DNA from: Phytophthora colocasiae
Taxonomy: Eukaryota; Oomycota; Peronosporomycetes; Peronosporales; Peronosporaceae
DNA: 64,000 nt
Assembly: GCA_018806915.1 (NCBI GenBank)
Contig: JAGKQI010000045.1
Location: forward strand, 434,001-498,000
Direction of reading: 5' to 3'
The position numbers and the translations under genes were made by a program. Positions within the stretch are counted from its first letter, which is position 1; every line of letters starts with the position of its first letter. Shown here one piece after another: positions 9,362 through 18,945 of the stretch. The notes under the pieces were generated by a model. That model did not search any database, had not been told where the DNA came from, and saw nothing but the letters and a program-made list of their open reading frames with translations.

Positions 9362-10940
9362 TTAAAATAAATAAATGCCAGCTGAGATATTGATGTTCAG
9401 TACGGCAGTGACCATGAACAAGACCGTAAAAAAAGCTCCAAGATTCTTTACCAACTCGAATTCAATACCCACTGACATTTCCAACAGGGTGGATACAAAA
9501 TCCACCAAAACTTCCACTAAAAGCTGAAATAAAAGCATTTTCAAATGAGCGAGCTGCTGGTTTCTTTGCCCGGTGGACTCTGACTGCCTCAACAGAGAGT
9601 AAAATGGATGTTCTCCGAAGAAATACAAAATGGAAGCCGAGCAGCCGATCGCGATATACTCAGCGAAGGTATCAGCATTAATTTCAGCAATGTGATAGGC
9701 TTGAAGTCGCCTCCGCCATAACTCGAACTCAATTCTGCCACCTACAGGTGAGTTAGGACTCATGCTTAATGCCGCTCGGCGTGATCCAGGAGCTGGCTTT
9801 ATCTTTCGAGATCCGTAAGTATTGACTTCACGTGCTCGAATAGCTCTAATGACAGAAATCGCTTTAACCATCCGGAGAAAAACCTCAATAAACGCCATCC
9901 CGATGGTGCCCATGGCTACCATCTGCGTATTCTTTGTCCCAAGTAGAATAATTCTCGTCTGTGTGTCAATCAATACAGTCGGGAGAGCAACAGCGGCGCA
10001 CATAAACTTAATGCTTCGTATTCTCTTCCTAAGAATATATTGTTTGGTGCTTTCTTGGATCGCGAGCTTGAACAACGTCGTGGCAATGACAAAACACGTA
10101 AGAATTAAACCACTTTGTTCCATGATTCGTTGTTGGCTGAGAATATTGTACGAACACTCCGGCAAATGCAGCAGGGATTGACTTGGGGAATTCCTTAACG
10201 TATGCACGCCAAAATTTAAATATCCGATGGCTATAGGATGTTCTAAAAGGTAGAACGACTTCTTTACTGGCTGCAAATTGCTGTAGGCGATCTCGGCCTT
10301 GGCAGGTTTCTCGATAGAAACTATTTCTTGCCGTTATAGAAAGCCCAGTAAAGAAGCCATGTGTTGATAAGGTACCAACGTAGCAATCGAGTTTGTACTT
10401 GAAAATGGACGGGTTGCGAGTAACCAGGTAAGCGAAAAAAATGCTGCATCCAAGCATAACAAGAAGAGTCACTAGGAAGTATCCAAAAGCTCCTTTAAGA
10501 AGCTTCTTCAGGCATAGCCACACTGTTGGTCTGGAGTCTGGGGTGCTGATAAATCGCAGTGATAACATGGAGGGGAGACGAGCGATGAGCATCACAATAG
10601 AAAAAGTAATTGTCGCCCAAAAGGAGTTGGCAATCATCAGCTCAGCTCGCGATTGATCTCGTGAAGGTTTTCCAGCAAAAATATTCCCGAGGGAGTAACA
10701 TCCATTCGCAATCCAGGCACACAACATACTTCCAAAAGCATTTCGCAGGACAGATGCTTGGGCTTTTAAAGTACTCAACCATTTAGCCCGTTTCGTGAGA
10801 TCTAATACGTATACAAGCAGATTCTGACGTGATTGATTTGAATTTATACTCATCCTTGTAGGTTGACGGGAAACACTAGCAGAATCATTCACATCAGCCA
10901 TGAGTCTCGTAAAGATGGGAAATCGATAAACCCTATTCAT
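9362..10940 (-). pseudogene. MTP3: membrane protein paralog with one frameshift
   Basis: Nearly complete family member. ATG 10940 (MNRVYRF) is the first Met of the open frame; ATG 10898 (MADVNDS) is an alternative start. The order of blocks is the same as in MTP4: RNAFGSMLCAW, AGKPSRDQSRAEL, CQGRDRL, LSQQRIM, PTVLIDTQTR, AEYIAIGCSASILYFF, EHPFYSLLR and a hydrophobic C-terminus ending AGIYLF. One extra base near 10152, between VFVQ and the LSQQR block, divides it into two frames of about 290 and 260 codons. No other damage is visible, so this could be a very young pseudogene or an assembly error. It is the middle gene of a head-to-tail array with MTP2 and MTP4; the gap to MTP4 is about 50 bases. 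Confidence 0.7.
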
Positions 10941-10991
10941 AGAAAAATGTACTTCGAGTATATTCGGCTTAAATTTCAACAAAACACACAA

Positions 10992-12560
10992 CTAAGTCAA
11001 ATAAATTCCAATCGAGATAGTGAGGTTCGTCACAGCTGTCACCATGAAAAACACTGCAAGAAATGATCCGAGACTATTGACATGGTCAAACTCCAGCCCT
11101 GTAGCCATCTCAAGCGCAATCGAAATGTAATCAACCACGGCTTCCACTCCAAATTGAAGGCCTAAAATGTACAGTTGATTTAGTCGCCAAGTCGATAAAT
11201 CGACTATTTCCTCGGCGCTGTACGACTGACGCAGTAGAGGATAGTGTGGATGAGTCCCAAAGAAGAACAGAATTGAACCCGAACACCCGATAGCGATATA
11301 CTCTGCATACATATCTGCATTGAGCTCGACTATATGAAAAACGTGTAGCTGTTGCTTCCACATCTGAAACTCTACAGGCATTGATAAATTGTCACCTGTA
11401 GAATGCCCTTTGTTCGGGTGAAATATTGCATTTTGACGTTGTGTAATAGTTCGCTCTAACATTTTCGCCTTCACCAATCGAAACAATATTTCGATCAGTG
11501 CCATCCCGAGTACTCCTTTGACTGCCGTACGCGTATTGCTGCCTCCACTTAAAATTATTCTGGTTTGAGTATCAATTAACACGGTTGGAACACCCACCAA
11601 AATGCACATGACCCTGGTACTTTGAATGCGTTTCTTCACGACGTACAACTTTGATAGTTCTTGGATAGCCAACTTAAACGCAATTGCTCCGGTGAAAAAT
11701 AAGCTAAACGTCACAGAACCCTGTTCAACTATTCGCAGACGACTCAGCACATGAACTGCTACTGTTGCCAACATTGGAGGAACAAAAGACGGAAGTTGCT
11801 TGACGTAAGATTTCCAAAATACTGGAGCTCGATACCGTACAGGGACAGAGAGTGCTTCAGTTTGAGGCGCGACTGAGCTACATCTATTTGACGAATTCCA
11901 TATTTTTTTCTTTCTGATCATAAGTTTATCATGGCCTTGACAAGTTTCTTCGTAATAAATTCTCTTTACTTCACGAGCGATTCCAGTAAAATAAAAAATC
12001 AGCGAAAAGATATCCGCATAGCACTCCAGTCTGTAGATAAATGTTGTAGGTTCTATTTGAGCAAGATAAACCACGAAATAGCCAAAAGCAAACGTAGCAA
12101 CGATAGTTGCGATAAAATAGATAATTGTAGCTCTTGCAAGTCGTATAAAGCAGTACCACAGAGTTGGTGGTTGGTCAGGTTCGTTGAGAAATCGGAGAGA
12201 GAGCATTAAAGGCGTGTATGAAGCTAAAACAATTGTACAGAATGCAACAGCAGACCACACCGAGTTTGCAACAATCAATTCGTCTCGAGACTGAAGATAT
12301 GAAGGCTTTCCAGAGAAAATATTACCAAAGGAGTAGCAAACGCTAGTCAACCACGCACACGCGATACATCCGGCCGCATTTCGTACCACTACCAGCTGAA
12401 TTTTCAGAGCTTTAGTGGATATTGAACAAATTCTGGAACGGATAGTTTGGTATCGGATAAACGGTTGCTTAGCACAGGTCGGTCTTCGTCGTTGTATAAC
12501 GCTGATGCTGAATGGAGGAGCGCTGGACTTGTCATCGTTTGCTACAGTCACTCGAGTCAT
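10992..12560 (-). CDS. MTP4: intact multi-spanning membrane protein, family of unknown function
   Basis: The only uninterrupted copy of the family: 522 residues from ATG 12560 (MTRVTVAND) to the stop at 10992. About ten hydrophobic segments can be seen, at roughly 58-79, 98-122, 141-167, 183-197, 259-274, 283-299, 315-338, 347-365, 420-436, 466-485 and 497-518, so it is a polytopic membrane protein without a classical signal peptide. Blocks conserved across the window: NAAGCIACAW (61-70), FSGK (82-85), CQGHD (207-211), PTVLIDTQTR (325-334), AEYIAIGCSGSILFF (419-433) and HPHY (437-440). The loop at about 210-250 and the region at 370-400 vary between copies. I recognise no named family; a transporter or receptor-like role is possible but unsupported. 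Tandem neighbours MTP3 and MTP5 are on the same strand. Confidence 0.8.
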   Translation of the reverse strand: MTRVTVANDDKSSAPPFSISVIQRRRPTCAKQPFIRYQTIRSRICSISTKALKIQLVVVRNAAGCIACAWLTSVCYSFGNIFSGKPSYLQSRDELIVANSVWSAVAFCTIVLASYTPLMLSLRFLNEPDQPPTLWYCFIRLARATIIYFIATIVATFAFGYFVVYLAQIEPTTFIYRLECYADIFSLIFYFTGIAREVKRIYYEETCQGHDKLMIRKKKIWNSSNRCSSVAPQTEALSVPVRYRAPVFWKSYVKQLPSFVPPMLATVAVHVLSRLRIVEQGSVTFSLFFTGAIAFKLAIQELSKLYVVKKRIQSTRVMCILVGVPTVLIDTQTRIILSGGSNTRTAVKGVLGMALIEILFRLVKAKMLERTITQRQNAIFHPNKGHSTGDNLSMPVEFQMWKQQLHVFHIVELNADMYAEYIAIGCSGSILFFFGTHPHYPLLRQSYSAEEIVDLSTWRLNQLYILGLQFGVEAVVDYISIALEMATGLEFDHVNSLGSFLAVFFMVTAVTNLTISIGIYLT

Positions 12561-12824
12561 CCCTGTGTTCAAGTGCAAAAAACTTTATTTAGGCATTTGA
12601 GTTGAACGTTAAAACTGAAATGAGTTGCTTGACATCTTATCGCATCGCTTACTTTAATTTGCATTCCAGTACAAAGGAACTCAATATTTAAGAAAATAAA
12701 GTACATTTGCTTTAGGTTCTTGTCATTCAAATCCTGTATTTCCCGTGCAATTGTTCGACGCTCCTTGTTTATATAAACAACAACCGTTTTATGACTGTCT
12801 TTAACTTTTGTCTCTAGCTCAGAA

Positions 12825-13717
12825 AAAACTCCTATCGAGATAGTGAGGTTCGTCACAGCTGTCACCATGAAAAGCATTGCAAGAAATGATCCGAAGACTT
12901 TTGACATGATCAAATCCCAATTCTGTAGCCATCTCAAGCGCAATCGAAATGTAGTCAACTACAACTTCCACAAACATACGACTAACGCAGTAGAGGGTAG
13001 TGCGGATGCGTATCAAAGAAGAATAGAATCGAACCTGAACACTTGATAGCGATATACTCTGCGTACATATCAGCTCGACGGTATGACAAGTCTGAACCTG
13101 GCGTCGCCACGCCTGAAACTCCGTTGATGTCGGAGATAATGACGGCATAACACTGTCAGAATGCCCTTTGTTCGGGTGAAGCGTAACAATCGACCTTGTA
13201 GTTAAATGTGGCCGGCTCTACTCCAGCTAGATATGCCACAAAATATCCAAAAGCAAGAACAGCAACGATAGTGGTAACAAAATAGACAATGGTAGCTCTT
13301 GCAAGTCGAGTAAAACAATAACATAATGATGGTGGCTGGTCAGCATCAATCGGAGGGAAAGCAAAAATGGAATGTATAAAGTGAAAACAACCTTGCAGAA
13401 CGTGATACCTGCCCATACTGAGTTTGCAACAGTCAATTCGTCTCGGGACTGGAAATTTGATGACTTTCCAGAGAAAATATTACCAAAAGAATAGCAAAAG
13501 CTGGTCAACCACGCACACGCGATACATCCAGCCGCATTCCGCACCACAATCAGTTGAATTTCTAGCGGTTTAGAGCAATTTGAAAATATCGTGGAACATG
13601 TTCTTTGCCAATGTTGATATATTGAGAGACATAGCTCGCTATCGGGTGTTGTGTTTCACTGAGTATAGACGGAGGAGCAGAAATACCATCCTTGCTTGCT
13701 ACAGCAACTTTCGGCAT
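12825..13717 (-). pseudogene. MTP5: deleted and frameshifted membrane protein paralog
   Basis: Starts at ATG 13717 (MPKVAVASKDG, the family opening) and follows MTP4 closely. It breaks near 13555 (frameshift before RNAAGCIACAW) and near 13420-13440. Around 13175-13190 an internal deletion of about 200 codons joins the KVDCYA block directly to the HPNKGHS block (MTP4 residues about 182 to 381). After a shortened C-terminal part the homology fades near 12825. It is clearly non-functional. Its 5' end directly abuts CRN pseudogene sequence at about 13718-13775. Confidence 0.75.
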
Positions 13718-13774
13718 GGTGTGGTCGAAACTTTATTGAGTTTTTTCCGCGCTCTAGCATGTAAAGTTCCCGGA

Positions 13775-14390
13775 GATCGGGTTTCAAAAGACTTCTTCAC
13801 TCTATCCATTAATTCTGCAAAGATCACTCGGTACGCGTCTCTCTCCAAAATCCGTTTGCATCGATTCACCGGATGTGCTATGAGCGGGAACTTGTCCATA
13901 GTGAAATACGGAATTTCGCCTCCATCCACTTTAGGCATCTTCATCATCCTATCATCAGCGAAAAAGTCTTGTTCTCGACTGCACAAGTTTGCCTCGGAAC
14001 TTGTACCAACACGTGAATATGACCCAATCCAGCAGCATTATCTCCCTCGCTCACTTCGCCCAAATCTTTACTAGCCAAGCCAACGTGTCGTAGCTACGCG
14101 CCAGGAAAAGATAGGAGAGTGTAGCCACTGGTGTCATGCACGCCGTTCTGTACCTCTTCTTCAGTCAGCCATTCTTTCTCACCATTTTCTTCTCCATTCT
14201 CTTTCGCCTCCACCTTCAAATGCTTTCTCTTCGCTAGGAAGAGTTTGATATTGATAACATCAACACCCTTCAACTTGTTTTGGTTCTTCGCTTTGATTGC
14301 TTTCTTTAAAACAGAAACAGACTTGGTGTCGTCGATATCCAAACCGAACGGACTCCCAGCTTTACCAACGATCGCACAAAAAAGCTTCAT
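13775..14390 (-). pseudogene. CRN (Crinkler) pseudogene fragment, N-terminal half
   Basis: Minus-strand sequence from ATG 14390 (MKLFCAIVG) with the LFLAK motif, the acidic stretch before EKEWLTEEE and the HIHVLVQVP segment that closes the CRN N-terminal region, then RDAYRVIFAELMDRV. In intact relatives (49182-51098) this leads to the P-loop, but here it stops at FETRSP near 13775. Breaks: a TAG near 14093 where the relative has a Glu codon, and a frame change near 13985. CRN proteins are secreted into host cells and act in the host nucleus; this copy cannot encode a complete one. Its 5' side is fused to the first exon-like part of MTP6. Confidence 0.8.
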
Positions 14391-14412
14391 CACCACCTTC
14401 AAATTAATGTTC

Positions 14413-14660
14413 CCAAATGTGTAAATGGCATTTGGAATCCACGCACACGCTATACTACCTGCAGCATTTCGTACTACAACAGCTTGCATTTTCAGCACAG
14501 AAATCCACGTACTTGAAGAACATAATCTACGATGAATTCTACGCCACTCTTGATCATAAGTAGAGTGTTCATTTGTATCTCGAACTCGAACAAGCACTCG
14601 TGAAGGCTGACCAGTGCTAGTCTCGGCCTCCACAACATCACGACTGTGTGCACGTTGCAT
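14413..14660 (-). pseudogene. MTP6, 5' part, inverted
   Basis: About 83 codons from ATG 14660 to YTFGNI, matching MTP4 residues up to about 81 (VVRNAAGSIACAW). The sequence then switches abruptly, at about 14412, into the 5' leader and start of the CRN pseudogene on the same strand. The missing continuation of this MTP copy begins with FSGK at 14918 on the opposite strand. It is therefore the displaced 5' end of MTP6. Confidence 0.75.
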
Positions 14661-14833
14661 ATTCTCTAAGGGTTTCGAAGTCACAGAGGTCAAAAATGTC
14701 CACAATTGCTCGTAAGTACCGTTATAGGAAATACCACTACGCAGTGAGTTTTGCAATCAAGAGTTGGGCTGCGTCTTCTTAAAAACCAGCCCGTTATATA
14801 ACAAAAAATAGTTCTCTCCTACTCATTCGAGAA

Positions 14834-14917
14834 TCTGCTTCGTCGAGGAAAGAAGGTGAAACTCTTCTGTGTGCTCGTTGGAGTGGCGGGGAGCGCCTTC
14901 CCTGTGAACATCAACGA
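14834..14917 (+). pseudogene. CRN 5'-end fragment
   Basis: Plus-strand sequence closely resembling the leader and first 20 codons of the intact CRN at 49182 (VKLFCVLVGVAG). The start codon position (14853-14855) reads AAG instead of ATG. The homology stops at about 14917, where MTP6 coding sequence begins in a different frame. It includes the initiator-like CTCATTCGAGAATCT at the left end. Confidence 0.75.
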
Positions 14918-15160
14918 TTCTCTGGGAAAAATTCCACTGATCAGTCACGGAATGAGCTGCTCGTTTCCAATTCCGTGTATGCTGGAATTTCTTTCTGTGC
15001 GGTTGTATTCATCTCGTTCCTGCCTATGATGGTGACACTGCGATTCCGTAATGGACGACCAACTGTTTGGTTTTGTATCAAGAGATTATTTCAAGCGACT
15101 CGAGTTTCATTTATCGTCACGATGGTCATGATCTTTGGCTTTAGCTCATTTATTGCTTAT

Positions 15161-15575
15161 AATTGAGAGTATAGCGAACGAGGCTTGATAGTGAAGTGAG
15201 TAGGAGGAAGTAAATCCAAAAGTGAGTTTATTGAGTTAGCCCGCATTCACTAATCTACCCTTGCTCTCCTTGAGCTCCCCTTGTAGACCTTTGTGAAACG
15301 GGAACGCTTGATGTAACGGGAACGCCTTGTGAAACGGGAACGCTTGATGTAACGGGAACGATTGATGTAACGGGAACGATTTGTGCACATCTTGAGATCA
15401 GCAAATTGAAGTTCTCGTCCAATCAGAATAGTGTATCCAAGGTAGACCGCCAATCGTATTGCAGCATCCACGCGTCTTCCACTGTTGTCCTCACTTGGCA
15501 CGCGTTGTGCGCGTGAAAGCTGCGTGCTTCGAGGTAGGGACCCAGTATAGGAGACGGCGAAGTGCAATCTCAACA
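15161..15575 (-). repeat. Copia-1 3' LTR
   Basis: Read on the minus strand the LTR runs TGTTGAGATT...CTCTCAATT. It is preceded by a short G-run (polypurine tract) at 15576-15580. At 15291-15382 it contains about five copies of an 18-base repeat built on GTAACGGGAACG, the kind of internal LTR repeat that can act as an enhancer. Confidence 0.92.
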
Positions 15576-15582
15576 CCCCCAC

Positions 15583-16683
15583 TCAATTCGACGTCTCGAA
15601 CTTGGGAATGACGTTGCTGCGTTCCATCAAGTAGCGCAACGTCTTGGAAGAGAGGCCCTTGGTCAAGTAAAGACTTGGATCCAGTGGCATCAGGCTTGGC
15701 TTCGCGTTTTCTTGACCGAATTTCTTGATGATCGACTCTGTATATGCGCGTTGAGAGATGGCCAATGTTTTATTGTCCATATCGTAGTCGATCTCAATCC
15801 CGAGAATAAATCGAGCGCGTCCGAGGTCCTTGATCCGGAATTTGTCCGCGATGCCAGCCTTCACTGACGCGATGACACCCTTGTCCTTTGAAGCAATCAG
15901 CATGTCGTCGACGTAAAGACACACGATACATTCATCGTCACCATCACCTCGGGTGTATACACAGGGATCAGCATCAGCTGCCTTAAAACCCATGTCTTTT
16001 AAGTGACCATCGATCGTCTCGTTCCAAACACGAGATGCTTGCTTCAGGCCATACAAACTTTGCAGGAGTAGGCAGACGACGTCTTCTTCACCTTCAGCAT
16101 CGGCCATCGTCAGGAGCTCACGCAGACCTTCAGGCAATTCCATGTAAATCTCTTCGTCGAGCTTTCCATACAGGAACGCCGTATCCACGTCGCATTGCTC
16201 GATCTCAAATCCTTCAGCACAGCACTTAGCCAGCACAGCACGGATCGAATTCAGGTATGCCACTGGCGCGTACGTCTCTTCATAGTCAATCCCGTGACGC
16301 TGAGAGTACCCCTTGGCGACGAGACGAGCCTTGTGCCGGGTCACTTCTCCTTTCTCGTTGCGCTTCAACGCGAACACCCACCGACATCCGATCGGGCGCT
16401 GGTGAGCCGGTCTTGGTACCAGCTTCCATGTCTTGTTTGCAGTAAGTGACTCCAATTCACTTGCAATTGCCTTCTTCCATTCATCGCTGTCCTCGCCTGA
16501 CGTCGCCTCTGTATACGTCTTGGGGACTTCCTCCGATGCAGCCATAGCTTGGCCACCTTCAAGTGCGAGCAGTTCGCCACTTGGTTTAACCCTTTCTTGT
16601 GTCATCTTCTGACGCTTGGTCCCCGTGGTTGACGGCAGGATAATCTGCTTCTTGGTTGCGCCAGCCTCTTCCAGGATCGTCAA
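15583..16683 (-). CDS. Copia-1 reverse transcriptase, RNase H deleted in frame
   Basis: 366 codons of Ty1/copia pol. It opens with the linker before reverse transcriptase (ASEEVPKTYTEA, WKLVPRP), then RWVFALKRNEKGE, HGIDYEETYAPV, the QCDVDTAFLYGKL block and the catalytic CLYVDDMLIAS. After LGIEIDYD and LMPLDPSLYL the frame jumps straight to TKGLSSKTLRYL, which resembles the extreme C-terminus of copia pol. The RNase H core between these points is missing without a frameshift, so the protein could polymerise but not degrade the RNA template. It ends eight bases before the 3' LTR. Confidence 0.85.
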   Translation of the reverse strand: MTILEEAGATKKQIILPSTTGTKRQKMTQERVKPSGELLALEGGQAMAASEEVPKTYTEATSGEDSDEWKKAIASELESLTANKTWKLVPRPAHQRPIGCRWVFALKRNEKGEVTRHKARLVAKGYSQRHGIDYEETYAPVAYLNSIRAVLAKCCAEGFEIEQCDVDTAFLYGKLDEEIYMELPEGLRELLTMADAEGEEDVVCLLLQSLYGLKQASRVWNETIDGHLKDMGFKAADADPCVYTRGDGDDECIVCLYVDDMLIASKDKGVIASVKAGIADKFRIKDLGRARFILGIEIDYDMDNKTLAISQRAYTESIIKKFGQENAKPSLMPLDPSLYLTKGLSSKTLRYLMERSNVIPKFETSN

Positions 16684-16694
16684 TTTCGTCGATG

Positions 16695-17591
16695 TTACGA
16701 GTACGCGAACGAGTAATCATGGGATGGAGTGGACTCGTAAGGGATGATTTGACTGTTCACGTCACGTTGAAGTGGAATGACGTCAGCACCTTCAACAACG
16801 ACCGGAACAATCTCCATTGAACCCTTGGACGGTTGTCCACTCATGACAGGCACGTTGGTTGCTGGTTCATCTTCATCCTGTACCATGAGGTGCTGGGGAT
16901 TGGTCGTTTCGATGAACTTCACAGTGCGAACGATTTGCACCTTACCCGTTAACACATTGAGGACTCGGTAGCCCTTCACACCATCCTCGTATCCAAGGAA
17001 ACGACATGTGAACGCTTTGGCATCCAACTTGCGACGCTTCTCGTCGGGGATGTGAGCGTAGCCAAGAGCACCAAACACCTTGACGTTCCTGAGCTGTGGC
17101 TTCGATTTGTGCACAATCTCGAACGGTGTCTTCACAGTCACCGAGTTGGGGATCCGATTGATGATCCACGCAGCAGTGTTGACCGCCTCGGCCCACCACT
17201 TCTTGTTGACGCTCTCATGGTAGAGCAGACAACGAGCCATCTCCACGAGGCTCCGGTTCATGCGCTCAGCCAGACCGTTCTGCTGAGGCGTGTATGGCAC
17301 CGTCTTCTCATGCTTGATGCCATGCTGGTTGAGGAACGCCTTGAACTGGCGACCGGTGTATTCACCACCATTGTCCGAACGCAGACGCTTGATACTCTTG
17401 CCCGTAGCGTTCTCCATCGCTGCCTTGTAGATTTTGAACTTGGACAGCACCTCCGACTTCGCTTTCATGAAGTGGACGGTCACGTGACGTGAGTAGTCGT
17501 CAATGAATGTCACAACGTACGTGCAACCACCAGGTGTCCTCGTCTGCATCGGACCCATCACGTCCGTATGCACCAGTTCAAGCACCTGCAC
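16695..17591 (-). CDS. Copia-1 integrase domain
   Basis: 298 codons of the retroviral-type integrase catalytic core: VHTDVMGPM (first Asp), LRSDNGGEY (second Asp) and QQNGLAERMNRS (Glu), followed by the copia-type GYRVLNVLTGKVQIVRTVKF C-terminal segment. It is separated from the reverse transcriptase frame by a break near 16690 and from the protease frame near 17585. Confidence 0.85.
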   Translation of the reverse strand: MQVLELVHTDVMGPMQTRTPGGCTYVVTFIDDYSRHVTVHFMKAKSEVLSKFKIYKAAMENATGKSIKRLRSDNGGEYTGRQFKAFLNQHGIKHEKTVPYTPQQNGLAERMNRSLVEMARCLLYHESVNKKWWAEAVNTAAWIINRIPNSVTVKTPFEIVHKSKPQLRNVKVFGALGYAHIPDEKRRKLDAKAFTCRFLGYEDGVKGYRVLNVLTGKVQIVRTVKFIETTNPQHLMVQDEDEPATNVPVMSGQPSKGSMEIVPVVVEGADVIPLQRDVNSQIIPYESTPSHDYSFAYS

Positions 17592-18462
17592 TCTTGACGA
17601 CCTTCTCCGGATGCCTTGGATAGTCGTCAGCTTTCATCTTGCCCATGCAGCAGCCAGCGCATACGTCGTCCCCAGGGACTCCATTTGTAATGCGAGGCAC
17701 TCCTTCTGCCATGGTAAGTAGTTTCTCATAACGCTTGAACGGGATGTGGCCGAGTCGGGCGTGCACAACAGCCCATGGCTCCTTACGAGTGGTCGTTGCA
17801 GCATGACACACCTCGTCCCCCACTGTCTTCAGCTTGTAGACATTTCCACAGCGCTTAGCTTCCATCACAGTAGCGTCCCCGTAGCGAAAGGTACACTTGT
17901 CCTTGCTGAACTGGGCGACGACTCCTTTCTCGGCCAGCTTCGACACCGAGATGAGGCTTCCTTCAACTTCTGGGATGTACAGGACATCCGACAGCTTGAC
18001 AGACTTCCCGTCCATCAGCTTCAACCCGACGGTGCCCTTTGCAACTGCGTCGATTTTCGAGCCATCCGCGATCGTGATGCGGACTGGCGTCTTCAGCTCC
18101 TTCATGGACACAAACTTGTCCCGGACGCTGGTCATGTGCGAACTTGCACCAGAGTCGACGAGCCATTCACTCTTGGTCATCGCACTCGTAGCCATGAACG
18201 AGAAGTCGTCGGACGCTTCCTCTTGCGCAGCTTGCCCTCGTTCTTGGTCGGCTTTCTTCTTGCGGCACTCGAACTCTCGGTGCCCTTGCTTCTGCAGTAG
18301 AAGCACTTGCCGTTGAAGCGACGCTTGCCCCGAAGTCCTTCTTCTTCGTAGCGAAAGCCTTCTCTTGAGCCGATGACGATTCATCCGAAGCTTGAACACC
18401 AGAGAGAGCTTGAATCGCGTCAGGCCAGCGACACGTTTGGCGTATTCTCGAGGACAGTACAT
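17578..18462 (-). CDS. Copia-1 gag C-terminus and aspartic protease
   Basis: 294 codons containing a degenerate zinc-knuckle area (GHREFECRKKK, the first Cys pair lost to a frame change) and the retropepsin motif LVDSGASSHM with its catalytic Asp. The GAG-pre-integrase segment follows (ARLGHIPFKRYEKL, CAGCCMGKM). In an intact element it would release Gag and Pol from the polyprotein. Confidence 0.8.
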   Translation of the reverse strand: MYCPREYAKRVAGLTRFKLSLVFKLRMNRHRLKRRLSLRRRRTSGQASLQRQVLLLQKQGHREFECRKKKADQERGQAAQEEASDDFSFMATSAMTKSEWLVDSGASSHMTSVRDKFVSMKELKTPVRITIADGSKIDAVAKGTVGLKLMDGKSVKLSDVLYIPEVEGSLISVSKLAEKGVVAQFSKDKCTFRYGDATVMEAKRCGNVYKLKTVGDEVCHAATTTRKEPWAVVHARLGHIPFKRYEKLLTMAEGVPRITNGVPGDDVCAGCCMGKMKADDYPRHPEKVVKSAGA

Positions 18463-18941
18463 ATCATCTTGTACTCGTCCGTCAGACTGCCAAGGAGCAA
18501 CACGAGCTGGCGAGTCTCATCCAGAGTCTCACCGATCGTCTCCATCTGGAGGACGATCTCCTTGAACTGATCGACGTGGGAAGCGAACTTGGTCCGGGCT
18601 CCATCTTGAAGTTGTTCAACTTCTTGGTGACGAGAAGCCGGTTCTTGAGCGTCTTCTTGTTGAAGTGCTCCTCGAGCATCGTCCACGCCTCAGCGGCAGT
18701 CAGTGCTCCACGGACGTAGACTTGGTACGTGAGACTCACGTCTCCAGCGATAACACCAGTGCCTTCCAGATCGTTGGTCTTCCATTCCGCCGTGGAGCGA
18801 TCACTCACTTGGTCGAACTCGGGCTTGATGATCTGCGGTAGCAGTCCCTTCCGAAGCAAGCTTCATCCGCATGTTGAACTCCTAGTGGAAGTAGTTGTCT
18901 TCCACGAGCTTGTCGATGTTGTCGGCGTAGCTTGGGCTCAT
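18420..18941 (-). pseudogene. Copia-1 gag, frameshifted
   Basis: Gag of the UBN2 type. The ATG at 18941 opens MSPSYADNIDKLVE, and the downstream frames contain AEAWTMLEEHFNKKTLKNRL and LLGSLTDEYKMI, typical of this family. A one-base loss near 18900, a TAG at 18883-18885 and further frame changes near 18850 and 18600 break it. The start codon lies inside the primer-binding site. Confidence 0.7.
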
Positions 18942-18945
18942 AACC
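18930..18945 (-). promoter_or_regulatory. Copia-1 primer-binding site
   Basis: Immediately inside the 5' LTR the minus strand reads GGTTATGAGCCCAAG. GGTTATGAGCCC is complementary to the anticodon stem-loop of eukaryotic initiator tRNA-Met (GGGCTCATAACC, anticodon CAT), the internal-priming arrangement known for copia and Ty5-type elements. Copia-2 has the same sequence. Confidence 0.75.

Noticed and set aside
13580..14074. Plus-strand frame of 164 codons
   Set aside because: Overlaps MTP5 and CRN pseudogene on the other strand, where homology is clear; the plus-strand translation shows none.
15291..15382. Regularly spaced short repeats, CRISPR-like at first sight
   Set aside because: 18-base period without spacers, in a eukaryotic LTR. 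No CRISPR array exists in the window.
15250..15582. Frame of about 110 codons with repeated RSRYIKRSRF units, present twice (also 19035-19361)
   Set aside because: Lies inside both Copia-1 LTRs; it is the translation of the 18-base LTR repeat, not a gene.
17746..18300. Plus-strand frame of 184 codons
   Set aside because: Antisense to the Copia-1 protease/gag region; no domain.
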